This document shows positions 52,735-60,374 of a DNA stretch of 64,000 nucleotides, piece after piece (the first letter of the stretch is position 1; every line of letters starts with the position of its first letter). The notes under the pieces were generated by a model. It made no database searches. It saw nothing but the letters and a program-made list of their open reading frames with translations, and had not been told where the DNA came from. Source of the stretch: Giesbergeria anulus (GTDB taxonomy: Bacteria; Pseudomonadota; Gammaproteobacteria; Burkholderiales; Burkholderiaceae_C). The stretch covers positions 124,001-188,000 of the forward strand of contig NZ_FOGD01000001.1 in NCBI RefSeq assembly GCF_900111115.1, given 5' to 3'. Both the position numbers and the translations under genes were made by a program.

Positions 52735-52902
52735 TTAGGCTTGCTTTGCACCACAAACCTCCTGCTTTTCCTTGACCTGCCCAATCAGCTTGTTCACAAT
52801 CCATGTAACGGAGCGTTCTTGCTGCTGCGCGGCCTTCTTGAGCCATGCGTGGACTTCCTTATCAATGCGAATCTTCATTTGCACATCAGTAGAGTGGTTC
52901 AT
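52735..52902 (-). CDS. Arc-like ribbon-helix-helix repressor
   Basis: 55 residues from ATG 52900-52902 with GAGG 9 to 6 bases upstream, close to the 53 residues of P22 Arc. The ribbon strand VQMKIRIDKEVHAWLKK is followed by helix A (VHAWLKKAAQQQERS) and helix B (VTWIVNKLIGQVKEK), the MetJ/Arc fold. The strand QMKIRI would contact DNA. It is the first gene of the antirepressor transcript and is divergent from an Mnt-like gene across a palindrome. In P22, Arc turns down its own transcript; the same role is proposed here. Confidence 0.88.
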   Translation of the reverse strand: MNHSTDVQMKIRIDKEVHAWLKKAAQQQERSVTWIVNKLIGQVKEKQEVCGAKQA

Positions 52903-52917
52903 TTGATACCTCAAAAA

Positions 52918-52938
52918 AATAGACCACCGTGGTCTATT
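52918..52938. promoter_or_regulatory. Mnt-type operator palindrome in the divergent immI-like promoter
   Basis: Ten-base arms AATAGACCAC (52918-52927) and GTGGTCTATT (52929-52938) around one central C are a perfect inverted repeat. A minus-strand -10-like CATAAT at 52945-52950, preceded by TG, would place the antirepressor transcript start on the palindrome. The core CCACCGTGG differs in one base from the CCACGGTGG core of the P22 Mnt operator as I remember it. A weaker related sequence with GTGG lies near 52979-52999, next to the Mnt-like start. Confidence 0.85.
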
Positions 52939-53008
52939 GGTTTGATTATGCACCACTTAGGTTTATCTCTAAAAGACCCCATGATCTACTGTGGCTTATC
53001 ATTCGTAC

Positions 53009-53506
53009 ATGAGCCGTGAAGACCCACAAATGAAGATTCGGCTGCCTGCCGAACTAAAAGACCACATCGAAGCCTCTGCCAAGCAGCTTGGCCGCAGCAT
53101 GAACTCTGAAATTGTTGCTCGCCTGAAGGCAACGATTCTTGGCTACATTGATGTGGATGGATCCAAAGACCTCGGTGCCAAGGAGATTGAGCGCCTGACA
53201 AAGGAGTTGAGCGATCTTCGTGGTGCCTCTACTGAATCGCTTGGAAAGCTATCGTCAAGCATCCAGTTTCTTGTAGGCGAGGTTGCTGAGAACAAAAAAA
53301 TTAGCTTTGAAGATGCTCTTTTGCTGTGCGTTGCACGGGGGTCAGCTATGACTACGGGGGTACCGGCTGTTGTGTTTCAATTTCAGCAAGGAACTACCAT
53401 TTCCGAAATGCAGGCCACCCTTAGGGAGGCAAGCGAACTATTGCCAGCCGATTGCCTGTTAGGCGTTGAGCAGGTACCGGAAGTCATAACCAGAGCATTA
53501 AAGTAG
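53009..53506 (+). CDS. Mnt-like ribbon-helix-helix repressor with a long C-terminal domain
   Basis: 165 residues from ATG 53009; a GTG at 52991 is the other option. The first 50 residues are strikingly close to P22 Mnt: MSREDPQMKIRLPAELKDH and LGRSMNSEIVARLK, with the RxDP, MKIRLP and GRSMNSE parts in common as I remember Mnt. After the RHH domain comes a helical, charged segment (KEIERLTKELSDLRGASTES) and then a distinct C-terminal part (SFEDALLLCVARGSAMTTG, FQFQQGTTISEMQATL). P22 Mnt has only 82 residues, so this tail is new and may add oligomerisation or a sensor function. The gene is divergent from the Arc-like gene and leads into the HicB/HicA-like pair. Confidence 0.9.
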   Translation: MSREDPQMKIRLPAELKDHIEASAKQLGRSMNSEIVARLKATILGYIDVDGSKDLGAKEIERLTKELSDLRGASTESLGKLSSSIQFLVGEVAENKKISFEDALLLCVARGSAMTTGVPAVVFQFQQGTTISEMQATLREASELLPADCLLGVEQVPEVITRALK

Positions 53507-53632
53507 CCCCCCAGTAGGTTTTGCATTCCCATCCGGCCAGCGTGACGGGCTGCACTGCGTTTTGTTCAGGTAGTAGCAGTGGCTGACCGAGCTGGGTTAG
53601 CACAGTCTTTCGGGGGGTGTGATAATGGCCCG

Positions 53633-54283
53633 ATGAGCTTTTTTGTTGCCAGTTTTGGTGAGTTGCCTGTGCGCTTTGTGCTGCGCAGTGGTGATTTGTT
53701 TGTCTCCAAAGATGACCTGTTCGCAGCCATCACTTCTTGCTTTACGCCGCGCATTCAGGCGCTGGGGGTGCAGTTCATTGAGCACGGGCTTTCCTTGTTA
53801 AGTGACAGCCACGACAAGCGCGCCGCAGTGATGGGCGACAGTGAGATTGGCCCGGCGGTTCATTTCCATGCAGCGGGCAGTCTGCTGCACTCTCTGAGCG
53901 ACTTGACGGACGTGGACAGCGATGATTTGCGCGAATCCAGCTTTCGCGTAAGCACTTTGCTGCGCTGGTATTCCGCTGCCACAGCCCGTGCCGATGAACA
54001 CTTTGGAAGAACCGTGGTCGATCTGTTGGGCTCTGTAAAAAAACGCCTTGATCGACTGAACCCTCCGCTTACGGTAGAGGTCACTTTCAGCGATGGGTAC
54101 TACACGGCAGAATGCGACGCGCTGAACCTGGTCACGGAGGCCAAGACGCTAGACGAGTTGACGGAACGCACTTGGCTGTTGGTGCCTGACTTGATCGAGT
54201 TGAACGATCTGCCGATGGATGCCGATTCTGTCCGGCTTCGGTTTGACTTGGTGCAATCCGCCCAGCAGCGCGTTGCACTCTGA
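53633..54283 (+). CDS. HicB/DUF1902-like antitoxin with an antirepressor-like N-terminal domain
   Basis: 216 residues from ATG 53633 (no strong ribosome site; a GTG at 53579 gives 18 more residues). The C-terminal part (about 140-190) reads LTVEVTFSDGYYTAECDALNLVTEAKTLDE and LVPDLIELNDLP, the partial RNase H-like HicB/DUF1902 fold that binds HicA toxins. The N-terminal 60 residues (LPVRFVLRSGDLFVSKDDLFAAITS) recall the BRO/antirepressor start in which a strand pair precedes FVAKDV. A middle part has no recognised domain. It is followed 3 bases later by the HicA-like gene. Fusion of an antirepressor-like part to an antitoxin is unusual; the N-terminal assignment is tentative. Confidence 0.75.
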   Translation: MSFFVASFGELPVRFVLRSGDLFVSKDDLFAAITSCFTPRIQALGVQFIEHGLSLLSDSHDKRAAVMGDSEIGPAVHFHAAGSLLHSLSDLTDVDSDDLRESSFRVSTLLRWYSAATARADEHFGRTVVDLLGSVKKRLDRLNPPLTVEVTFSDGYYTAECDALNLVTEAKTLDELTERTWLLVPDLIELNDLPMDADSVRLRFDLVQSAQQRVAL

Positions 54284-54286
54284 GCG

Positions 54287-54484
54287 ATGGGTTCCGGCTT
54301 TTACCCGCAACTGCGGGCGCTGCTATTGCAACATGGCTGCGTGATGATCCGACAGGGCAAGGGTAGCCATGAATTTTGGGAAAGCCCCATTAACGGCGCA
54401 CGCTTTCCTGTAGCAGTGACGGTAAACACCCGCAACACAGCCAATGCCATTTTGAAGCAAGCAGGCATCAAGGCAAAGCTCTGA
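54287..54484 (+). CDS. hicA: HicA-like mRNA interferase toxin
   Basis: 65 residues, from ATG 54287, 3 bases after the antitoxin stop. The dsRBD-like HicA fold is clear: YPQLRALLLQHGCVMIRQGKGSHEFWESP, with the catalytic His in GKGSHEFW, then FPVAVTVNTRNTANAILKQAGI. HicA cuts mRNA and blocks translation. In the usual hicAB order the toxin comes first; here the antitoxin gene is first. It ends 10 bases before the stop of the convergent structural gene. Confidence 0.88.
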   Translation: MGSGFYPQLRALLLQHGCVMIRQGKGSHEFWESPINGARFPVAVTVNTRNTANAILKQAGIKAKL

Positions 54485-54494
54485 TAGTGCAGGC

Positions 54495-56054
54495 TCACAT
54501 CCCCAATCTCCGCTTAACTTCGTCCTCAGACACGCCCCACAGCCTAGCGGTATTTGCAATAGCTTGCGGTGTTACATCTTTGAGCGGTTGACCAATGGTG
54601 TTGGAGATCGGTTTGCCGGTGCTTGGCTTGCCCCCACTGGCAGGAGCAGGCGCAGCCCCCGGTGCTGATGCTGCACCACCCCTGACCTGCTTCATCCAGC
54701 CATCGCCATAAACATTCAGCATGATCTTGTCCACCTCCTCAGGGGTTCGGCCCAAACCGCCTTCACCCTTGGAGATCAGTAGGTCGGTGTAGAAATCCCG
54801 GGCTGACTTCGATTTTCTCGTCAGCGCCATTTCATACCCAGACTTCAGATCAGGCACCACGCCCAAACGTACCAACTCCTGTGCGTGCTTCAGTTCGGGT
54901 GATGAGTTTTTCGCATCTCTCAGGGCATTCTGCTGAGTTTGGAGCGCCTTGTACTCTGGGCTGTCTGGGTCATGCTTGGCCTTCTCGATACTGATACTGG
55001 CATCCAGCGCCGCGACATCATAGACTGGCTTCTTGGCATCAAATTCCCGCTGCTCCAAGTTCTGTTTGGCAGCAGATATACCATCCGCAGCACGGGTATG
55101 CCGGATAGCTTCGTTTTTAGCCGCCGCATCGTTATTGTTGACCACCACGCTCTTTTGCAGCTCATTGCCCCGTTGGATACGTTCGGCAACCTCTTTGTCG
55201 ATTAAGGTCAGGTTCTTATAGCCCCGTTCATAGTTGCCATTCTCCATGTCTTGCAAAGCGGCCACCATCACCCCCAACTGGTGCGGGGCCAAGCGCACCT
55301 CCCGCCCTGTGTCCTTGATCTTCAAGGTGGTTACGCCGTATTTTTGGTCAAAGTCTGCCGCCAATTCTCCATAGTTATTGTTCTCGGTCAGTCGCTTGGC
55401 CAAGTCCGTGCCAAACTGCGGATTGTTTTTTATCGTGTGCATGGTGACGCCCACCATCTTGGCGTAGGAAAAATCTGAATTCAGCGCCTCCATTTTCGCG
55501 CCTAATCCATCCATAGCCACGACATCGCGCTTCGCCGCAGCAGCCTCTGCCAGGATCTGTAAACGGGCGCGTTCACGTTCATACCGCTTCTGAATCGGGC
55601 CAATCGCCGGATGCTGCTTAGGGGCTTCAGGGGCTTCAATGACACCAGCAGCCCCCTGCTGCGGCTCCGAGGGAGGGGTCAGGATGTTGTTCGTTGCTGG
55701 ATTGGACTGCGCATCTTCCACCGGATTGGCTTGTACTGGAGATTGCGCTGGCGCACTGCCACCACCTTGCCCATCGGCAGGGGCAGGCTTGTTCTGCGCG
55801 CTAAAACCAATCCCATTGGGGGTGTTGAACTGCTGCAAAAAAGAAACCTCTTTGCCGTCGTCTGCCTCCAGTGGGCCGCCATACAGTTTCGATGCCTTCT
55901 GCATGGCACCGTCCAGCGCCCGATTGCGCATCTGCTCATCTTCAAATCTGATGCGCTCCCGTTTGTCGATCTCCTCCTGACGGTTACTGGAGATTGCGTG
56001 CTCGTACATGGTGGTGCCGCGATTGATGGCAGCAGGGTCTAAATAAAAGGCCAT
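54495..56054 (-). CDS. Phage structural (putative internal/ejection) protein
   Basis: 519 residues, starting MAFYLDPAAINRGTTMYEHA. The protein is highly charged with long helices and a Pro/Gln/Ala-rich linker (about 88-150, for example GGGSAPAQSPVQANPVEDA). A coiled-coil-like section holds RYERERARLQILAEAAAAK and ERGYKNLTLIDKEVAERIQ. The end is Pro/Ala-rich. No known domain was recognised. Its position among tail and internal virion genes and its composition suggest a protein packaged in the virion and ejected with DNA, as for T7 and P22 internal proteins. It is the gene to the right of the immI-like locus, as P22 gene 16 is. Confidence 0.65.
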   Translation of the reverse strand: MAFYLDPAAINRGTTMYEHAISSNRQEEIDKRERIRFEDEQMRNRALDGAMQKASKLYGGPLEADDGKEVSFLQQFNTPNGIGFSAQNKPAPADGQGGGSAPAQSPVQANPVEDAQSNPATNNILTPPSEPQQGAAGVIEAPEAPKQHPAIGPIQKRYERERARLQILAEAAAAKRDVVAMDGLGAKMEALNSDFSYAKMVGVTMHTIKNNPQFGTDLAKRLTENNNYGELAADFDQKYGVTTLKIKDTGREVRLAPHQLGVMVAALQDMENGNYERGYKNLTLIDKEVAERIQRGNELQKSVVVNNNDAAAKNEAIRHTRAADGISAAKQNLEQREFDAKKPVYDVAALDASISIEKAKHDPDSPEYKALQTQQNALRDAKNSSPELKHAQELVRLGVVPDLKSGYEMALTRKSKSARDFYTDLLISKGEGGLGRTPEEVDKIMLNVYGDGWMKQVRGGAASAPGAAPAPASGGKPSTGKPISNTIGQPLKDVTPQAIANTARLWGVSEDEVKRRLGM

Positions 56055-56074
56055 AACAGTTATTCCTCAGAAAT

Positions 56075-57001
56075 TCAGAATGCGCTTATCAATTCTTCGG
56101 TGGACAGACCCAGACTCTCATTGCTTGAGAGAAAGTCCCAAAAATCCCCACCAGTGCCCAACAAATTCGACATACCGTTCAAGCCGTTCTTGGCAAAGTA
56201 GGAGGTGGCCGCACTGCCCAAGATGCCCAGTCCGGTCGATGCCACCTGACTAGGTAGGCTGCTTTGCCCCTTCAACACATCGAGCTTGGCTTGATTGAGC
56301 GTATTGCCGGTGTTGATCTCGTGCATCCGTGCGGCCAGCGACCCCAAGCCCAACTGGTAGTCATTAGCCGTCTTGGTTGCATTGGTTTGGGCATTGAGCG
56401 CACTGGCCGAAGCATTGGAACCCGCAGCGGCAGCACTGGCCATAGAGGCATCAGCCTGCATCTTTCTTGCCGCAGCACCAGCCCCCATGTCTGCACCGGC
56501 CAGCCCCACCTTGCCCAGCTCGCTGCCCATCTGCAAATACTTGGTACCCAACTCACCGGTCTTGAGGCCCATCGTATTGATCGCCCCAATGCCCTGTACC
56601 CATTCGCCCCGTGCCTTTTGGTCACTGTCCATGGCAGCAGCAGACTGGCCCAAGGCAGTTTGGGCTGCCGTCTGGCTTTGCATCTTGGCCATCAGGGCTG
56701 GATTAGCCATGCCCATCGATGCCATGCGCCGCTCCATCTGGCCCAGCTGCTGATCTGATGCCTGCTGTACCCCGGCAACGGCCCGGCCCCGCTGCTGCGC
56801 CTTATAGGCATCAGACCCCAGCATGTCCACATGCTGCATGAACTTTTTGTCATAAGGCTGGTAGTCATTAGCGTAGGACTCCCCCAGCTTCATGCCCAAG
56901 CCATTGGCAGCCTCCATCCCCTGAGTCGCCATACCAGCCATATTGCGACCGTACTTGTCTGCAAACACCTCTGGTGCCGCATCAGCAAAACCGATTCCCA
57001 T
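56075..57001 (-). CDS. Phage protein, Ala/Met/Gln-rich, probable internal virion component
   Basis: 308 residues from ATG 56999-57001, with GGGGG 7 bases upstream; a TTG at 57019 overlaps the preceding stop and is the other choice. It is a low-complexity helical protein (ARKMQADASMASAAAAGSN, AQTALGQSAAAMDSDQKAR) with many Met and Gly, ending in a short hydrophobic part (GLGILGSAATSYFAKNGL). Proteins of this look and place occur next to internal or ejection proteins of podoviruses. No family could be named. Confidence 0.65.
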   Translation of the reverse strand: MGIGFADAAPEVFADKYGRNMAGMATQGMEAANGLGMKLGESYANDYQPYDKKFMQHVDMLGSDAYKAQQRGRAVAGVQQASDQQLGQMERRMASMGMANPALMAKMQSQTAAQTALGQSAAAMDSDQKARGEWVQGIGAINTMGLKTGELGTKYLQMGSELGKVGLAGADMGAGAAARKMQADASMASAAAAGSNASASALNAQTNATKTANDYQLGLGSLAARMHEINTGNTLNQAKLDVLKGQSSLPSQVASTGLGILGSAATSYFAKNGLNGMSNLLGTGGDFWDFLSSNESLGLSTEELISAF

Positions 57002-57015
57002 AGATACCCCCGTTT

Positions 57016-58269
57016 TCAAATGGAGCCGAGGGTCTTACCCTTGGCAATCAAACTGTTCATAAACCCAGTGCCCGAGCCACCCTGACCACGAAACAGGCCA
57101 TCTAAGAAACCTTGCTCAGAAGAAGATGGGGTAGATGTGGGCGCTGTGGTTTGCAAGGTCGGTGGGGCCAGTGCTGTAGCTGTTGAGTCCGCAGGGCCTG
57201 CACCGCTAGGCGTGCGATCCGTGATGCCGTCCACCACCATCTTGGTGCCCATCCTTGCAAAGGGTGCTGCCCCCGCAAAGCTCGACCCCGCCACACTAGA
57301 ACCCACCCCTCCTACCAAGCCGCCGGTCAGCATCCCCTTGCCCACGTCGCCGCCCGTCAGCGCACTCATAGTTCCACCTGTTAAAGCACCAGCGGCTGCA
57401 GCAGAACCAAAGGCACCCAAAGCAGGCACCGCAGACTGAATACCAGCGGCCAAGGCAGAACTGGCTCCAGCTGTAAAGGGCGCTAAAAGAATAGGCAAGG
57501 CTGGAAGAACAGCATCCTTAAAGAAACCCTGGCTATTCTCTGGAGCGTCATACACCTGTGCGTCACCTTGGGGCACCAACTTATCCCCATTGCGCATATA
57601 CAAAGAGCGCACTGCTTTTTGCCCGGTGTTGCCGGTCTGGCCCGGCAAGCCCTGCGCCATGCCCCCCACCAAATACACGTCCTTGTAGCGTTCATCAATG
57701 GCGTCATACAGCCGATTGGCATCCAATACCTGTTGGTCTGGGGTCACCACCGCTTTGCTGCCTTGGCCTGTTGTGCTGCCTGCCACCGTGTTGTAGTACG
57801 AGGAAACATCCATGCCCAACTGCTGGGCCATCTCTGTCAACTGCTTCTGGTACTCCTTGTAGTCTGATGCCCATCGGTCTGGGTTAGGGCCACCCGACCA
57901 TTCCCCGTTGCCATACACCGGCGCTTGGGAAGACATCCGGTCAAGCCCTGTAGCCGCAGCCCCCCGCTTGATGAACGAACCAACCATGTTGCCACCCAAA
58001 TCCCATTTCCATGTGGAGCGATCCATGCCATCGGTATTTACCTCCGATGTGCTCCAGCCTGTGCCGGGCGGCCCATTCTGGCTTGGGCGTTCACTTTGTT
58101 GCTTAAAAAGATCATCCGCCCAATTGGCATCCAGTTCCGGAACCAAACTGCGCTGCGCAGCTAAACCGGCCGCACCCGCCCCACTGGCACTAGGACGGGT
58201 GCCAACGATGCTGGATGCCAACGGGGAGCCATTGAATAAGCTGCCCAGAAAATCAAGTTCTGCGGTCAT
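57016..58269 (-). CDS. Phage protein with Gly/Ala-rich hydrophobic C-terminal segment
   Basis: 417 residues from ATG 58267-58269; the frame opens further upstream into the preceding gene. The N-terminal half is soluble (DANWADDLFKQQSERPSQN, WASDYKEYQKQLTEMAQQL). The C-terminal half has a glycine-zipper-like hydrophobic stretch (AGASSALAAGIQSAVPALG, GALTGGTMSALTGGDVGKG). Such stretches are common in phage ejection and tape-like proteins that enter the membrane. The stop is overlapped by the next gene's alternative TTG. No family was recognised. Confidence 0.65.
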   Translation of the reverse strand: MTAELDFLGSLFNGSPLASSIVGTRPSASGAGAAGLAAQRSLVPELDANWADDLFKQQSERPSQNGPPGTGWSTSEVNTDGMDRSTWKWDLGGNMVGSFIKRGAAATGLDRMSSQAPVYGNGEWSGGPNPDRWASDYKEYQKQLTEMAQQLGMDVSSYYNTVAGSTTGQGSKAVVTPDQQVLDANRLYDAIDERYKDVYLVGGMAQGLPGQTGNTGQKAVRSLYMRNGDKLVPQGDAQVYDAPENSQGFFKDAVLPALPILLAPFTAGASSALAAGIQSAVPALGAFGSAAAAGALTGGTMSALTGGDVGKGMLTGGLVGGVGSSVAGSSFAGAAPFARMGTKMVVDGITDRTPSGAGPADSTATALAPPTLQTTAPTSTPSSSEQGFLDGLFRGQGGSGTGFMNSLIAKGKTLGSI

Positions 58270-58273
58270 CTGG

Positions 58274-58603
58274 TCATGCTGCCATGCTTGTTGGGGCCGC
58301 TGCGTCGCGCTCCAGTGCTGCCTGCATGTAGATGCTGTAGAGCAACTGGTACACATGGGCGTGGGTACTGGTCTGACCCGTCAACTCGCCAGTCTGTGGG
58401 TCGCGCAGTGCAACAGTGCTATCCGGCTTGAACTCCAACCCCAGCAGGCCAGAAAATTGCTCGCTGGTGACACCGCCGACACTGGTGCAGTGTGTTTCCT
58501 GAAAAGTAGCCCGTGCTGCGCCGTTGAGAGGGTTCTCAATGGTGACTGCCTTGCAGCGCACCCAAGTGGTGCCGGTGGCAATTTGCTCTTTGTAATTTGC
58601 CAT
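58274..58603 (-). CDS. Small phage protein of unknown function
   Basis: 109 residues from ATG 58601-58603 with AAGGAAAA upstream. It starts MANYKEQIATGTTWVRCKAV. The middle part carries FQETHCTSVGGVTSEQFSG and the end THAHVYQLLYSIYMQAALE. Two Cys and a beta-rich N-terminus suggest a small globular tail or assembly protein. It lies directly after the tail fibre gene, where chaperones or attachment proteins are sometimes found, but there is no motif to support either. Confidence 0.7.
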   Translation of the reverse strand: MANYKEQIATGTTWVRCKAVTIENPLNGAARATFQETHCTSVGGVTSEQFSGLLGLEFKPDSTVALRDPQTGELTGQTSTHAHVYQLLYSIYMQAALERDAAAPTSMAA

Positions 58604-58613
58604 TGGTTTTTCC

Positions 58614-60374
58614 TTATAAATAAATTGGAATCCAGTAATAATTACCGCCAGCCACAATTTGGGCGTACCCAGCCAAGTTGAGCGGGCCTGACGTTGTTGC
58701 GCCTGTGTATCTGATGCAGTTTCCGGTATTGGTGGTGATCTCATCGGACACGCTGGCGGGAGATGGCGGCACATATCCCAGCGCGCTTGTGATGTCGCTC
58801 TTTGCCAAAGAAGAAAATGGCTTAACCCATTGACCAATGCCATTCAAGAAATAATTCTGAAGCCCATTGGGCCTTTGCACAAGAATGCCAGACCAAGAAA
58901 TTACGCCGCTGCCACTCAGCGATATATCAACAGATTGCCCATAGAAGACGCCTCCATAGGAATTAGCACCGGTGGCCGTACCAACAATACCGGCACATGT
59001 ATTGCCTTGCCCAACCGCCTCACCGATGATCCCTACGGATAATGCCGAAGAGCCCATCGCTTTACCGTAATGTCCAGCGTAGAGTCGAGCACTGTCGTTA
59101 CCAACCGCAATGGATCTGGATGGGCTCATGCCACCATAACTGCTAAATCCGCCAAAGGGGTTGGCGGCATAAACCGTGAAGACAGCTGCATCTGCCCAAA
59201 TTCCGCTACCGTAAAGCGCTGTCACATCAAGGCCACCGCGTATTTGCACATTGGCATCCATGTAGATACGACTGCCGCCCGAAGGTAGGTTCTCCACCCC
59301 AAACGGCACACTACCCGCTGGTGGCACTGTGGTCATGCCCCCGCTGTAGCCTGGGGCCACGATGGCAAACTTATCGGCGGCCATGATGATGGCACTGGTG
59401 GCATTGCCTGCACCATTGTCTGTGGCGGCCAGCCCAATGCCTGCCCACGCCCCACCGGCGGTGACCTTGACCGTGTACCGTGCTTCGTACCCGGCAACTT
59501 TGCTGGCCGTGGCCGAACTCTGGGTTTTTACTGCCGCAAAATCCCCGTTGTCGAGCCGGGCCTGCACCTGATTGATCGAAGTGGCATTGGCTAAGTCTGC
59601 GTTGGCTCGCGCCGTCTGCTCGTTCGAGATAGCCGATTCCGCCGTGCCCACCCGTGTTTGCAGAGTCGTCACGCTGCTGGCAATGGCCGTGGTCTTGGTC
59701 ACTTCGGTGCTCAGGGACTGCTCCAGCGTGGCAATGTTTTTCCCCAGACTGACCCCTAGCTGTGTCACCTGCCCGGCAATGGCCCGGTCGGCATCCGCAT
59801 AGGCAAACGACAGTTGTCGCACCCCTGCCGCAGCCTCTCCCATTGCAGCCGTGATTTCTTCCAGCTGGCGCGCAAACCGGGCCGCCCCGTCCTTGACGAT
59901 GGTTTCCACCTTGGTGATGTCGGTACCACGGCGCGATGCTTCTTCGGCAATGCTTGTCAGCAGCTCACGGCGCAGCTGCTCTGGCACCCAGTTAAAGCGT
60001 GAGGGATCACGCACATCCTGCCACTTGAGTGGTGCCATCAAGTCCTTGAACAGCGCGGTCTCCGTGATCGCCTTGGCAAAGGCATCCATGTCGGCCCGCT
60101 CTATGGCCTTGGTTGCAGCTGCATCCACCAAAGGTGCAGCAGCGGCAGCAGCCCCACCGGGGCGCACGGTGATACCGCCACCCCGGCTATTGGCCATCAG
60201 TACATTCACATCGAACCCAATGGCTTGCAGGTCACGCAGCGTCAAGGCACGGTTGAGCGGATCACCACGGGCACCATGCAGCACCTCAAGTTGCTCCAGC
60301 ACCCCATCGGCCCAGCGGTTGACCTGTGCGTCTTGAGTGCGCAGCGGCATCAGCCCGGTTTTGCGCACACTCAT
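58614..60374 (-). CDS. Phage tail fibre / tip protein with a J-protein (DUF1983-like) segment
   Basis: 586 residues from ATG 60372-60374. The N-terminal part is a Gly/Ala-rich head and helices (AERADMDAFAKAITETALFK and similar). A coiled coil lies at about 205-270 (TTLQTRVGTAESAISNEQTAR). The segment KVAGYEARYTVKVTAGGAW followed by IIMAADKFAIVAPG at about 290-340 matches the DUF1983-type domain found near the end of lambda J-like tail tip proteins. The C-terminal part is Gly/Ser/Tyr-rich beta structure (FGGFSSYGGMSPSRSIAVG), as in fibre tips. It probably contacts the host cell. It overlaps the previous gene by 4 bases (ATGA). Confidence 0.78.
   Translation of the reverse strand: MSVRKTGLMPLRTQDAQVNRWADGVLEQLEVLHGARGDPLNRALTLRDLQAIGFDVNVLMANSRGGGITVRPGGAAAAAAPLVDAAATKAIERADMDAFAKAITETALFKDLMAPLKWQDVRDPSRFNWVPEQLRRELLTSIAEEASRRGTDITKVETIVKDGAARFARQLEEITAAMGEAAAGVRQLSFAYADADRAIAGQVTQLGVSLGKNIATLEQSLSTEVTKTTAIASSVTTLQTRVGTAESAISNEQTARANADLANATSINQVQARLDNGDFAAVKTQSSATASKVAGYEARYTVKVTAGGAWAGIGLAATDNGAGNATSAIIMAADKFAIVAPGYSGGMTTVPPAGSVPFGVENLPSGGSRIYMDANVQIRGGLDVTALYGSGIWADAAVFTVYAANPFGGFSSYGGMSPSRSIAVGNDSARLYAGHYGKAMGSSALSVGIIGEAVGQGNTCAGIVGTATGANSYGGVFYGQSVDISLSGSGVISWSGILVQRPNGLQNYFLNGIGQWVKPFSSLAKSDITSALGYVPPSPASVSDEITTNTGNCIRYTGATTSGPLNLAGYAQIVAGGNYYWIPIYL

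Noticed and set aside
52707-52784. An earlier start for the ORF6N gene giving 26 more residues
   Set aside because: It would overlap the Arc-like gene end, and the extra residues are a basic low-complexity stretch without ribosome site; the ATG at 52706 fits the domain start.
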